64,000 nucleotides of DNA from Heterobilharzia americana. Taxonomy: Eukaryota > Platyhelminthes > Trematoda > Strigeidida > Schistosomatidae. Numbering within the stretch: position 1 is the stretch's first letter; every line of letters begins with the position of its first letter. A model generated the notes under the pieces. It saw nothing but the letters and a program-made list of their open reading frames with translations. It ran no database searches and was not told where the DNA came from. The translations under genes and the position numbers were made by a program. Shown here in pieces: positions 23,701 to 33,999 of the stretch. The DNA is taken from positions 161,051,276 to 161,115,275 of the forward strand of contig OX104127.1 in assembly GCA_944470555.2 (NCBI GenBank), in the 5' to 3' direction.

Positions 23701-26700
23701 TTCAGAAACCCGCCAAATGATGGAAATCTAATTAGTGCATCCTAGTTCACATCAGAAACTTGATTGGATTTTCGTAATTTTATTACTCTTGAGCTGCTGC
23801 TACGCATCAAATAACTATTTAATTAAGGATCTCAGAATTTAGTTAGCCAAACTGATTTCTCTGTGGTTGTTATAGAAACATTTGGCTCCTTGTTTATAAG
23901 TTCATGTTTAACAGTTTATATCAGTTCGATAGAAACAATTCTGATTTCCACGCATTAGTTAATGTCTCAGTTATTTTAACTAGTAATTCTTGACCATCAT
24001 TCTAAAATGCTTCTGGAGGAGAACACTTAGGTGCTAATGCTTTGTTTCCTTTCGAATAGGAGTCAACCCTTCCGATTTCAGAGAGTTGGTAAGTCAATAA
24101 TCTAAATTTCATTCAGATTACGTTTCGATGTTGGGCAAAATAAGTAGGACTGTAGGTCAATTTAGTAATTTATTAGTGTTCTAGGATACCATCATGAGAC
24201 TACCGGGAATTAACCTTTTTCAATTTGCCTAAAGTGTAGCGAATTTTAAATGTTAAGTTAGAATACTGAAAAAAAGGTGAAAATTGTTTAAAATACGTCA
24301 TGTTACACTGTTAGGAAGCTGTATATAGCAGGAAGTTTAACTTCGGTCAAAAAGTGCATTACTCCTTTCAACAAAAATAAAAAAATACATAACACAAAGC
24401 AGAGCTCTAAATACTGCAAAACAGGTAAAACCGGCCATAAAGAACTTTAAGCGGTATAATCCATCAATCAATCAATATCAACGTGGGACCAGGTATTACT
24501 GCGTAATGGTCCCACTTGTCACACCTCATATCAGTACATCAAGTAGAAAGGTAGTGAAGTGAAGGATGAAGATAAGAGAATGCAGTCAAAAGAAATATAA
24601 AGTATGGGAAGAAAGAAAAGAGGAATGACAAAATGGTGAGATTCGGTATAGCGTCGTTAAAAGGAGGATAATGTGTGCATACATCTGCTCCACTGGCATC
24701 GATTCTCAGCCATAACCCATAGAGTCTCCAGCCACTGGTTCCTTTTGTCCTGCGGACCCCAGCCAAATAGTCTGCATCGCCTCACATGGCTAAAACCAAC
24801 AGTCAAAGACTTCATACATTTATACCATGTTTTAGTCTGGCCACCTCAGGCCTTTTTCCAGCCTGGACCTACTTCGGCCAAAATTGTGTGGCGAGGCAAT
24901 CGGTGACTAGGCATACGTAGTACGTGTCCTAACCATCTCAATCGATGAAGGTTTATAACCTCGTCTGCTGACTTACCTCTGCTCCCTAAAACTCTACACC
25001 TAACTTCTGCATTACTCACGTGGTGACACCACGGAATGCGGCCTGTACTACAAAGGCAACAGCGGTCAAACACTTGAAGCCTTCTTGTATCTTCCACTTT
25101 CAATGGCTATGTTTTACAACCATACAGTAGAACAGAGCGGACTGCTGTGCAGTACACGCGACCCTTAATAGACAAACGGATATCACGGCGGCGCCCTAGG
25201 TGGCGTTAATTGGCAAAAGCCAATCAAGCCTTTTGTATCTGTGCAGAGATCTCATCGGCAACTAATCCACCAGGGTTGATCCTACTTCCCAGGTGAGTGA
25301 AGTGGTCAACACACTCAACCACTTCACTCTCTATTGTTAACCATGGCTTCGCTGAAGACCAATCCTGGAGCAAAAATTTGCATATGGGTGGTGAAAACCG
25401 CATCCCAAACATTCTCAAATTCCCACTCAAAGTGTTAAGAATACTCTGCATCTTGTCAGCGTCTTCACATAATAGGACTATGTCATCTGCATATTCTAGG
25501 TCTAAAGAAAATTTTCCTGTGATTAGGTCTACAGTGAAGTAGATGTATCTACACCTTATATTCAACTAGGCTCGGATAATTGTATAATTTCATATACTCA
25601 GACACTTCATTTACTTGGTTCGTTTCTCCTCTTGTATTGTTCAGTATGTCAATATAGTCACTACTCTTGTCGTATATTTTTTGACGCTGAATCTTCCCTG
25701 AGGTGATATGAAGTGTGGTGACTTTAAGCAATACGCAACTATGCTATATTCTCCTTCGTTTACAATTAACTCAGTGCTAATAAACTTCATAAGTATTGGT
25801 GAATTAATCTGAATTACCGTAACCAATAGAACTATTACACAGCAAATACTCTGGTTATGCACGGAGGTTTTGTCAAGGTAGTAACAGAAAACCAAAATGC
25901 ACTCGGCCACCTTGTGCGCATTCGTGTAGTAGGCGATGAGCTACACCTATTGTATGAGGGTTAATGATACTGCTTGGCTGCTCAAAACTCGGTAGGCGGA
26001 GCCGGTTTCAAACCCATGATTCATTGGTTGAAAGTCAACTGTCAAGACTGATGAGTCGCAGCTCTAAGTGAGGTAAGCAGCTGAACAGGCAATACAGTGC
26101 AGAGGATTGTAAACGACACAGTTCCAGTGACAGTAAGAAAAGTTCCCGTGGGACAAAAAGAATAAAAATATGACTAATAGGCAGATCATGTGTTTATATG
26201 TGTACAGAGAATATTTAGAAATGATAGTTATTCACCTTGGAATCATCTAAAATACTTAATAGTGTGAATGACTCACTGAGGTGTGTATAAAAGCGAACTA
26301 AGAGGACTAGTGAAAAAAACACTTACCTTAACGAACTGTCTAACTGCCCCAATCCACAATCAATTTCTTCATCAGGATACATATTGGCCTCTTTTGAATA
26401 CTGTCGAATAAAGTGTTAACAAAATGTCTAACTTTATAATGGGGTGAAGATTTAAGAGAGTCTTCACGCAGACCCAAAGGAATTTCTTCAGCTGGACAAT
26501 CATTCACACGACAGTCTGATGATGGACATCGTTTATCATCATCGAAAAATGGACAGTTGCGTTTCAAATTAACCTGAAAAAATTATGTATATTTCACGAA
26601 GAAGAGCTATTACAAATAACATTAGCAAGGTATGATATTCATATGGCAAAAACTGAATACTCTTTAGGTAGTGTATATCAGAACCATACTTCGACATCTC

Positions 26701-29700
26701 TACTGTGCATGGCTGTGTATCCAGATCACCTCTAGCAGTTTTCGTCAAATTGGATTTGATATTCACAGTGATAAGACAATATTTCTTGGGTACTTATTTA
26801 AGAGAAGAGAAAAATAAGTGTGAAGACTGTGCACTGTAGGTTGACGACTATTACATCATGTAGAAGCATAACCTGAAGCATGTCACCACATGAATGTAGA
26901 GTTTCTTGCAAAGACATACACAAGAATTAAAGCACAGTTATTTTCTTAATAAGTGAATGGTTCATGGATTCCCAGACGCGCTGATGGCATTCGATTAGAC
27001 ATAACTCATACTTTTCAACTACATTCAACATTAGAATAAGCTAACCATCAAAACACAATAGGAAATTATGGTCAATTACCGGTTTGTCTCTGTCAGTCAA
27101 TTTAATAACAATCTATGCGGATTTTATATGCAAACTGACACCTGAATGCTCAACGAAGCTATTCGAAACTAAATTTTGGATAGGAAATAGCAGCTAATAT
27201 GGTAATTATGAGTTAAAAACTAGACCAATCAGTTAGGATTTACCCATTGACGCTTCCAGAAATCGGTAGCAGTACATTAATTTATAATAGACAGAACAAT
27301 AAATATATATGTAGTGCTTAGGAAGGTCTGTACGTCAAGGTAGATATACACTTTTGTTAATCTTGGATATCTTAAGCTGTATAGGACGACCAATTCAAGA
27401 AATTTATGCTGGTTTACAGGTTTAAACAAACTCTACATATGACACCTAAGGTTACCAATCAGTTTTATAAGTATTCACATTAGTGAGATCAATGGTCAAG
27501 TACATAGATTTGCAAGCGATAAAGTTTTCAGGTTAAATTACCACCCACTAAATTTTACTACCTAAAGTAAGAATTATTTATGATAATTAATGACTAAAAG
27601 TCAGAAACTTGTGTACACTAAATGATTTCAATGCTGATTGACAACTACTTAGTGGTATTCCATGCCAGACTGCTTATTCGATACAGCATACAGTGATACA
27701 GTATCACGAATAAACAACAAATAACACTATCACTATACTATATTAAATAAACAACCTAATACATAATTCTACTCTACCACGCTGCCTGAGTTTTATGCGC
27801 CAAAAATCCAAGAAATAAAGAACAACGTTACCGAAACAAAAGAGTTGACAACACGTTTTGTGAGGCATACAAGCGGTTGATCAAATACTTCAAGTAATGC
27901 AATTACGAAAATTAAACAATTCATACAAATGAGTCAAAAAGTTACCGCAACTACATGACTTTATGACAGTGTATATCACAGAACTGATGTTGCTGTATAT
28001 GTGGATGGGTTCGAACTCCACTCCACTTACCTAGGTTTGAGCAGCCAGGTAGTATCATTAGCCCTAAGACACATTAGGTGAGGCTGCCTACTGCACGCCA
28101 ATAAGAAGCGGAAGCATAACGAAAATACTGTTAACACTTGGTGGAAATAGAAATTTGATAACCCCTAGAATATTGAGAAATTGAGGTAAACGCGGTAAGC
28201 TGCTTGATAAACTGGTGAATTTATTTTTAAATGTCAGTTTTAGCTGTATTCTCAAGTTACAAGACAAACATTGGCAAAAAAACTATGAAACAAAAAAGCA
28301 TGACGCAGCTTTTGCTGTTTACTTCCTTTCTAGAAGTTTCGATTGTACAGACCTCTTATTTAAATTGTTCCAGTCTCACTAAAAAGACATCAACTTTACC
28401 GAAATTTTTTACCAGCGTTTTAGTGTTAACTGAAGTCAAGCATCTCAATTAAAAATTATCAGAATATATCCTTTTCCTTTGAATTTGTAGGATAATACAT
28501 GCTCAACCTCCATAAAACAAGTTACAGTTAGCAAGCTGTTGGCTGTAATTAAAATAGTACCGCTAAGTGATGTTAAAAAACTTCAGTCTTCTGGACACCT
28601 TGAGTTGCAATTTCTTAATGTTTGGGATGAGCTTTTCGATACCGAAGTGCAAATGTTTGCTCCATGACTGGTTTCCGTGCGTTTTTCAACAGCAGAGGGT
28701 GATGGTTGTTTGCAATGGCCACTTCACTTAAGTGGGAAGGCGGACCAACCTTGGTGGGTAATTGACAAGACAAAATCTTAACACATACAAAATCCTCGCT
28801 TGGCTTTTGACAACTTATGCCATTTATGGCGCCACTACGATATCCGATTGCTGATTAATTTCCAAGTGTATTGCGCTGCAGTTTACTTTGGTCATGAAAC
28901 GGCTACTAAAAGTAGACATGAAAAGGCTTCAAGTGTTCGACCACCGCTGCCTTTGTAGATTAGGTCCTATTTGTTCATAAGATGTAATATGATGCAAATC
29001 TCATAATAACCTTGAGGCTGTTATCACTATGCTATCCCTAACGATCCTTTAGAGATCTCAATAAAATGATTGAGATGAAACTTGGTGGTAATGTGAGCTG
29101 GACGGAAGACACGAGACGTAACCTGAGGTATGATTTAAGCGACGATGCATTTTGGGCCTTTCAAGTACACTGGTTATCATAAAATGAGCCTAAGGAATAC
29201 AAATGCAGGAGGAAAGTAGTAACTAATGATTCCTCATTTTGAGAATTCTCGTGAACCTGCTGTCATATATATATATCTTTAACCAAGAGAGATGTGTATG
29301 GTTTCAACGTTATTTTAAAGTATACCTTATGCTTTGCAGCACGTCGATATAAACTGTTTTGTGGTAATGTGTCACTGATTACCTAGAAAACGTTGCCCTT
29401 AAAGCACTTCAAGATCAAACAGTTAATGTGAGAGCGATTCAGTAGTCCGATTCGAAATTAGATTGTGACAACACACACTAGTGAATTTAGACAACCATAA
29501 AACTGAGAGGACCACAAAAATCGCCACTCGAATAACCGAAGGGTTGTAAGTAAAACTCACAATCAGTAAGTTGAGTCATGGTTTGGCCTTAAAAAAACCG
29601 TTAATACAGTAGATTTCAGAGTCACTGGAATATCATAACGTAGGCAAAGAGTTGAGATATATGTCGCGAAATTTGTCACTCCTAAATCTCTCACAAGTCT

Positions 29701-31093
29701 TATGTGCAGGGATAAGGTTAACTGATTTAGGCAATCGACCTCCAACCAGTGGATTACGGCCACAGGTATACCTACCGAGACCTGCGGAGCCGGGTAACTT
29801 CACTGGTTCTGACATATAAGGTCCACCGCCTTAAGCATGGACATGTACGAAACTCCTGAGCTGCATTCCGACTTTTTGGAAAAAAAAAGTTTGACATGTG
29901 AATGGAATCATTTCCCAACAGTTTAGATAAAGCTGTGAAAAAAAACATTTATTGGTTTTATGAAATGCTGTTTGCTTGATGAAACTGCCTAAATTTTTAT
30001 ACATCTCAAGGATCTGAGAGTCGTTAATCTGTGGTCCTAAAAACCCTAAGGTCATTGGCTAGAAATAAATTCCACATATGACTAACACAACATGAGATTT
30101 CAAGAAGATATAAAATCGCTCTGTTGACGTTGAAAACTGCTAGCATCACTCAGATAACTACCCTGCAAAGCAAATACCTACAATAGTTCATTTTTGGTGA
30201 ATCCTTATAAGTGACTTAACAGTAGCATAGCCATACCAGTGAAACGAAGGGTACATCAGGTGGAATTATTCTACCTCAAATAGATCCTTCGACTGTCGAA
30301 TACGTGATTCAAACGGAAAATCAATTGGCTGATGGCAGACAGCTTGCTTCAAATCTGACACGCAATCAACTCAAGTTATTCACTTGTCATGACAAGCACA
30401 TTATATTATTATTATTATTATTATTTCCCGATACAGTCTCATCCCACTTAGGTAGCTCGACATGAAACAACAAGTGCGCTAACCAAGCGTGTGATGCAAA
30501 ATAAACTATTCTCGTCTTGATTAGGAAAGCTGGTACTAATCCTGATTATTTTAAAGTTAACATCCTTTGAGATGATTATTTCGGTGTAAATAAAGTTATA
30601 GATGTAAATGACTACATCTGTACATTCATTTGAATCAATATATAAATTACCCAGTCAACAATCTTGCTGAGCCATGAATCTTATTTGAGGCCAGATGTTG
30701 TGCACATGAGGCCAAACGTATGGACGATGGAGTTGGTTGTAGGACTAACAATCGGTACGTTAGACCAAACGCAGAGCCAAATATACCAAACATAAGGCCA
30801 AATACAAGGCTGAAAAACATAGAGCCGGATCCAGGAAAAATCCTGCAAAACTCTACATCTGGCCCTACATTTGACCCGATGTCTTCCACAGTGAGTGGCT
30901 CAATATTGCCCTATTTGGCCCGGTGATTGTTGATTAGGATTGACAAATACATGAAACCTTATTGCATACTTACTTCGAAATAGTGGAAAAAATCCTTTTG
31001 GATAATATTCTTGATACGAGGCAAGATTTTAAGGTTGTTGAAAATAGTTATGTTTTGAACATCCGCATTTATATCTTCCACCAACCCGGTCAA
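14741..31093 (-). CDS. ERO1: ERO1 thiol oxidase gene, partial (six exons)
   Basis: Endoplasmic reticulum oxidoreductin 1 passes electrons from protein disulfide isomerase to oxygen through FAD and so drives disulfide formation in the ER. Six minus-strand exons joined at GT..AG sites keep one reading frame: 120, 141, 74, 77, 121 and 41 nt. Conserved pieces appear in family order: a FNN..ILPRI..FFHYF stretch, KRNCPFF, the KRC-x4-C-x4-C shuttle cluster, [25 protein letters not shown] and NENCF. In human ERO1A numbering (from memory) these hold C85, C94, C99, C104, C131, C166, C208 and FAD contacts R187, T189 and W200. Not found: signal peptide, first coding exon(s), CxxCxxC active site and 3' end. 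These probably lie below position 14741 in long introns, or outside the window. Introns hold RTE, SINE and other repeats. Confidence 0.88.
14840..14960 (-). CDS. ERO1: ERO1 exon e (FAD-binding segment)
   Basis: One hundred twenty-one nt. After two bases completing Asp it encodes [30 protein letters not shown] and YMIYNENCF. This is the most conserved ERO1 block ([17 protein letters not shown]). Arg and Thr of ERYTG and Trp of RIW correspond to FAD contacts R187, T189 and W200; the final Cys is C208. Acceptor GGTTTTTAG at 14961, donor GTAAGT at 14839. Confidence 0.93.
15115..16770 (-). mobile_element. RTE family B, defective copy 2
   Basis: Longest family B copy. On the minus strand it holds RT fingers ([25 protein letters not shown]), palm ([16 protein letters not shown]), then a catalytic motif reading Y-A-N-D for YADD, then connection, C-terminus and 3' UTR. 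The 3' 1.05 kb is almost identical to 7319-8370. In-frame stops and a changed catalytic Asp make it non-functional. Confidence 0.8.
17170..17715 (+). mobile_element. RTE family C, C-terminal relic
   Basis: Plus-strand [20 protein letters not shown] then VNL, and later a [16 protein letters not shown] end. The 3' UTR contains TTCACTTGTTCTTTGTATAC as in the copy at 3.8-4.3 kb. The frame is broken. Confidence 0.6.
17725..17975. repeat. Inverted pair of a second tRNA-derived SINE
   Basis: Arms 17769-17870 and about 17877-17970 match as reverse complements at roughly 80 percent by eye. Each carries a tRNA-like block: minus AGCTCAGTTGGTAGAGC with GGTTCGAATC, plus AGTTGGTAGAATATCGGG with GGTTTGAATCC. 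A TTCAGTCATCATCCAGTATA end flanks each. A half copy (CTATCTAAGATAGCTGTAG) precedes at 17735. A single copy of the same family is at 59875-59775 (minus). Confidence 0.65.
18565..20035 (+). mobile_element. RTE retrotransposon (family A), RT plus C-terminus
   Basis: Covers RT fingers ([15 protein letters not shown]), palm ([20 protein letters not shown]), a VRQG motif near 19022, the catalytic region, connection and C-terminus, and ends in AAATAAATAAATAA. The catalytic motif FADD reads F-T-D-H, so the copy is dead. Frameshifts and stops split the frame. The clade call (RTE, BovB/SR2-like) rests on the DSVDREVxW and C-terminal ENRVxW..CSTRNPR signatures. Confidence 0.8.
20583..20659 (-). CDS. ERO1: ERO1 exon d
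   Basis: Seventy-seven nt: one base completing Ser, 25 codons, one base of the next codon. It encodes [17 protein letters not shown] then ELTFCEPD, equivalent to [27 protein letters not shown]; the cysteine matches C166. Acceptor TTTCAG at 20660, donor GTAAAT at 20582. Phases match exon c and exon e exactly. It lies alone in a long repeat-rich interval and was found by family comparison. Confidence 0.85.
20720..20855 (+). repeat. Hammerhead SINE with ribozyme core deleted
   Basis: The body and tail (CAGTGCTCCCAGGTTTTTAA, CCAACTGATGTCAGT) are present, but the CTGANGA..GAA segment is gone; the body runs from ATCCCAGACTAGGATG straight into the 3' strand. A further tail-only fragment lies at 3250-3300 (ACAAAACAGCTATCCAG). 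Confidence 0.55.
21350..21870 (-). mobile_element. RTE family B-like C-terminal relic
   Basis: The minus strand carries the [15 protein letters not shown] start, an LSQYG..RNSS-like end and a [14 protein letters not shown] ending that matches the C-terminal DMAQNRCQWRRCIHS pattern. It is heavily decayed and lies between ERO1 exons c and d. Confidence 0.5.
22440..23480 (-). mobile_element. RTE-like relic pieces (palm and C-terminus)
   Basis: At 23390-23100 the minus strand reads [45 protein letters not shown], the palm/connection of an RTE protein with YADD changed to Y-T-Y-D. A C-terminal piece follows at 23050-22800 and a further one at 22640-22450 (TLVTGEE.. side). The pieces are separated by deletions. 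Confidence 0.55.
23481..24479. other. ERO1 intron sequence, no feature seen
   Basis: AT-rich, no coding frame, no recognised repeat. It lies between the RTE relics at 23.4 and 24.5 kb, inside the exon c-d intron. Confidence 0.5.
24480..25560 (-). mobile_element. RTE family B with intact YADD
   Basis: Minus strand: [20 protein letters not shown] with the catalytic Asp pair intact, then [38 protein letters not shown]. After a gap come [48 protein letters not shown] and a GTSGWRL end with a 3' UTR. It is better preserved than copies 1-3 and lacks their shared stop. It is 5'-truncated before the palm. Confidence 0.8.
25930..26080 (-). repeat. Third SINE-like family, minus copy
   Basis: Minus strand reads CCAATGAATCATGGGTTTGA, then GAGTTTTGAGCAGCCAAGCA, then AATAGGTGTAGCTCATCGCC. 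Related copies: 8960-8805 (minus, with TGGCTCAATGG and GGGTTTGAACC) and 27990-28115 (plus, with TAGGTTTGAGCAGCCAGGTA and GGCTGCCTACTGCACG). All three lie in or next to the ERO1 region. Confidence 0.5.
26327..26400 (-). CDS. ERO1: ERO1 exon c
   Basis: Seventy-four nt (24 codons plus two bases) encoding [23 protein letters not shown], matching the YSEEANNLIEEC region of ERO1; the cysteine corresponds to regulatory C131. The donor is a full-consensus AAG|GTAAGT at 26327/26326. The split codon AG|T continues into exon d at 20659, after an intron of about 5.7 kb holding RTE copies. Confidence 0.88.
26401..26432 (-). other. 32-nt intron between ERO1 exons b and c
   Basis: Exon b (..PHYK) and exon c (YSKEAN..) are joined in the known protein as HYK-YSKEAN, but here are separated by 32 nt starting GTTAGA and ending CGACAG. 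Reading through changes frame and reaches a stop, so it must be removed. Introns of about 30-40 nt are a known feature of schistosome genes, usually near 5' ends. Confidence 0.85.
26433..26573 (-). CDS. ERO1: ERO1 exon b (shuttle cysteine cluster)
   Basis: Forty-seven codons, phase 0 at both ends, after a TTTTTTCAG acceptor at 26574. It encodes [10 protein letters not shown], then [13 protein letters not shown], then [17 protein letters not shown]. In ERO1 the first two of that cysteine trio are the outer shuttle pair that takes electrons from PDI (C94-C99 in human). The third takes part in regulatory disulfides (C104). All are present with family spacing. The exon ends in AAA directly before a 32-nt intron. 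Confidence 0.9.
27990..28115 (+). repeat. Third SINE-like family, plus copy
   Basis: Contains GGATGGGTTCGAAC, CTTACCTAGGTTTGAGCAGC, CAGGTAGTATCATTAGCCCT and GCCTACTGCACG, matching the minus copy at 26.0 kb in order. It sits within the ERO1 exon a-b intron. Confidence 0.45.
28560..28980 (+). mobile_element. RTE family B-like internal fragment
   Basis: Plus-strand [17 protein letters not shown], then [17 protein letters not shown], then [16 protein letters not shown], matching the connection region in order but with frame changes. Both ends are lost. It lies in the intron between ERO1 exons a and b, antisense to the gene. Confidence 0.6.
30974..31093 (-). CDS. ERO1: ERO1 exon a (N-terminal helical region)
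   Basis: Forty codons in phase 0, read from 31093 down to 30974. The acceptor ends CTCGTAG at 31094 and the donor is GTAAGT at 30973-30968. The peptide starts [14 protein letters not shown] and ends KDFFHYFE, matching the ERO1 segment SGYLDDCTCDVETI..ESDYFRYYK. The residues in place of DCTCD are DINAD, so two normally conserved structural cysteines are absent. The sequence is otherwise open and conserved, so it does not look like a pseudogene exon. The preceding intron contains the CR1-like element. Confidence 0.82.
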
Positions 31094-31987
31094 CTACGAG
31101 ATTTGCTTACTGTAAGGTGATCTTACATGAGTAAAACAACCCTCGAACTCCTCATTTTTTGTCCCGACAGGAAAAACCAATATCGTAAGTAAAATCCAGA
31201 AATAACCTAGCCCAAACATCAAACTACAGTTGTTACGGAAAACGAGAAGTTAGCCTTGAGCTTGTATTAACTGACCAGTTTATTATGAATTGAAGTTAAT
31301 TTAAACACAAATCTTCGTCAGATACAACGCTTGATGATAACAAGTTGATACACCATTTTCATGATCACTTTGCTATTTAAAATCCATCAGTTGCTAACCA
31401 AAGGTTAAATGTAGTCATGAACATAGGTCTAATATCTCTTAATTAACATGCGTCAGATCCAATATCCAATATTCCATTATTGATAGTGCGAGCGTGGAAA
31501 ACTGGTAGTTTCTCATCTCTCGCGTCTAGTTCTTAGGGCTTGGCTCCAGTTGTTCGGTTCACTCCTGCAATGGACGGGGAAATCCCCTCTGCTTTCTTGC
31601 TTTTAGCTTCGGTGAGATGGATGTTTTGTGGGTTAGTAAGTTGTAATTTGTGGAGTGATTGGGGAGCTACGGGTCGCTGGGAAGTTTAGAGAACTGCCGT
31701 GACTCCTGTCTGTGTAGGTACCTGAAAGAGGATAGTACGGTAGTGGTAAAGGAATGAAGAGAGAATAGAGAAGAAAATGAAAAAAAATAAAAAAAGAGGA
31801 AAAAATAATAATATAGGGGAGAGAAAAGGGAAGGAGAAGAAAAGGAGGGGTGAAAAGAGAATGAAAGAAAAGTACTTGGGAATTGCCCAAATGGTAGCTT
31901 GGGTTTGGTTCCTACAGAAGAATTAGTAGGTAATGTGTGTGTATTAAGGAGAGAGATAGTGAGTGGTAGTTACGAGGGAGTTGGGGA

Positions 31988-32680
31988 CTAGTGAGGTTGG
32001 TGACTACCTGAGTACGTCCGTGGTAGTCCATGAGAGGTGATATAACTGTCTAATCGCCTCTTAAAAGAGTCGATTGAAGGAGCTATAACGATGTCCTGGC
32101 AAGGCATTCCATAAAGCACACACTCTCAGGGAGAAAAATTTGGACCTGAGTGTGGTGTTGGCTCTCTGGTGTGCTATCTTAATGGGGTTTCTTCGTGAAG
32201 ATCGTTGAGTTGCAGGCAAAATTGATTTGTTTGCATGGTCTGCCTGATGGGCGATCTTGTATGCCATAATGAGGTCACCCCTTTTCCTGCGATAACCCAA
32301 GGTAAATAGGTTTAGGTGTTTAAGTCTTTCAGGATACGTCTTTCCCCTTAGCCCCAAAACACATTTTGTTGCAGTTCTTTGTATTCTTTCAAGGAGATTA
32401 AAGTCTGTCTTGAGTGTTGGAGGAGCCACCGTATTGAAGACCTCTAGATGCGGCCGCACGTAGGATTTGAAAATGGTGAGGAAGAGTTCGGGAATGAGGG
32501 CGCCAAGCTGTCTACGCAGAAAGTGTAGAGTGGCGTTCGCTCTGGTTGTCATACCTTTGTAGTTGGAGCTGGTGTCCAAGGTGTCGGAGAAGTTGAGCCC
32601 CAAATCTTTCTCCATGGACACTCTGGTGATAGCGCGGTTGCTCAGCATGCACTGGAAGTCGGTCGTACTTGCTTCATTTT
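31988..32680 (-). pseudogene. CR1-like ORF2, RT thumb and C-terminal part
   Basis: Starts abruptly as NEASTTDFQCMLSNR, which in CR1 proteins follows the RT palm. It continues MEKDLGLNFSD, LFLTIFKSYVRPHLE, ERIQRTATKCVLGL, YPERLKHLNLFTLGYRR. The frame shifts once near 32097; the other frame completes SFKRRLDSYITSHGLP to a stop at 31990-31988. About 250-300 residues of RT core are absent between this and the endonuclease part. Confidence 0.78.
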
Positions 32681-32682
32681 TA

Positions 32683-33965
32683 CTAATGTGATCTTGTGTC
32701 AGTGCTAAGTTGGGCTTGGGAGTGTGAGCTCAAAAGCTCGGCAATCTCTAGACTGCCTAGTACACTCCCGTCATGGCCTGTGACAAGATTCACTCCCTTA
32801 CTGGTCGACTTTCTTCTTGACATGAAGCGGTACAGGTTTTTGGGATTGCTTTGTAACCTCGCCACCAAGTTTGTTTGGTAGGAAAATCTGTCGTTACGCA
32901 CTCTAATGTTACAGAGGCTGCGAATCCTTTTGTAGTTCAAGAAGTCAGACTCCCTGCGTGATGTACGCCACTTGAACCAAGCCTGCTTCTTGCTCCGGAT
33001 AAGCCTCTCTGTCCCACGCTTTAACCATGAGGTTCTCATTGATTGTCTGTGTGTTACTTCTGGTACACTGTGACTGATGGCCCCAGTGATTATTTTCTTC
33101 ACCTCCAACCAGTGTTCATCTATTGTGAGATGAGTCCAGTCCACTGGCCATGATGCATTCATGAGGTAGTCCCTCATGAGCTCATAGTTGGCCTTGCTGT
33201 AGCAAGGGAAGGTGTTGGACGTCTCCAGTTGCAGAGCCTCCCTAGTTATCATGGAGAAGGTGATTACAGCGTGGTCACTGAGGCCAAGGGGAGGTTGGAT
33301 GCAAACATCCTCAATGAGAAGTTCATCGTTCGTCAGAACGTAGTCAAGGCGCGATGCGTTTCCGTTAGGTCCCCAGCGTGTAGCATCACCCACTTTCTCT
33401 GAGAGGCCAGCAGTCTTAATTGCATCCTTCAGCTTCTGATTGAAGGATCTGATGCGTCTCCCTTCCGTCTCGAAGAGGATGGACGGGGTGTTGAAGTCGC
33501 CGGCAATGACTACGGAATCGTAATTTGCAGAGGAAGTCGTTAAGATAGCCTTGATGATCATTTCCTTATGTGTAGGGGAGCTGGTGGGGGACCGATATAT
33601 GACTCCGAGCAAATATTTGGTACTGTGGAGAGTGAAGTAGCACCATAGAGACTCTGGGAGCTGGGTTAAGGCCGTATCGCTAACCATCCTTGCCTTTAAA
33701 CGGGAGTTTACGTAGATAGCCACTCCCCTCCTGCTCTATGTTCCCTGTCCCTGCGGAAGAGTTCCATGCCAGTAACATGCATCTCTTCGTCGGAGATGTC
33801 TGGCGAGAGCCAGGATTCGGTGATGAATATGATGTCGGAGTGCTGATGTTCACGCAGCGTCCTCATTTCTGCTACCTTCCCTCTTAGCCCCCTAACGTTG
33901 CTGTACATACATATTAGAGTGTGCCTGGTGAGGGGGAGGTCTGGTTGTGTATTTTCGCAGGATGA
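32683..33965 (-). pseudogene. CR1-like ORF2, endonuclease part
   Basis: The endonuclease/exonuclease/phosphatase fold starts near NVRGLRGK. It continues with the catalytic Glu in ITESWLSPD, the AGDFNTP motif, RLDYVLTND and a terminal SDH in GLSDHAVI. A missing base in a G run near 33715 splits GG-GVAIYVNS into two frames. The frame then runs through the linker to a KSTSKGVNLV region and ends at 32683, just where the RT fingers should begin. Target-nicking endonuclease function would need the frameshift repaired. Confidence 0.78.
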
Positions 33966-33999
33966 GCGCTTATGTGGTTGGGTCTAGCCTCGCCAGTCC

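Larger units (their letters stand above)
26574..30973 (-). other. ERO1 intron a-b, mostly featureless
   Basis: Starts GTAAGT at 30973 and ends TTTTTTCAG at 26574. It contains the SINE-like copy at 28.0 kb, the RTE fragment at 28.6-29.0 kb, an (ATT)n run at 30402 and otherwise unassigned AT-rich DNA. At 30650-30930 a stretch with repeated GGCCAAA-like motifs is open on both strands, without recognisable product. Confidence 0.6.

Noticed and set aside
26569..26766. 65-codon minus frame next to ERO1 exon b
   Set aside because: It reads through the exon b acceptor (TTTTTTCAG) and shows no ERO1 similarity; the true upstream exon is at 31093-30974.
30647..30926. Overlapping open frames with repeated R-P-N-like plus-strand pattern
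   Set aside because: No family recognised, inside the ERO1 intron, with a weak GGCCAAA periodicity that explains the open reading.
31633..31890. 85-codon Pro/Phe/Ser-rich minus frame
   Set aside because: It is a purine/pyrimidine-biased stretch of the CR1-like 3' UTR, not a conserved protein.
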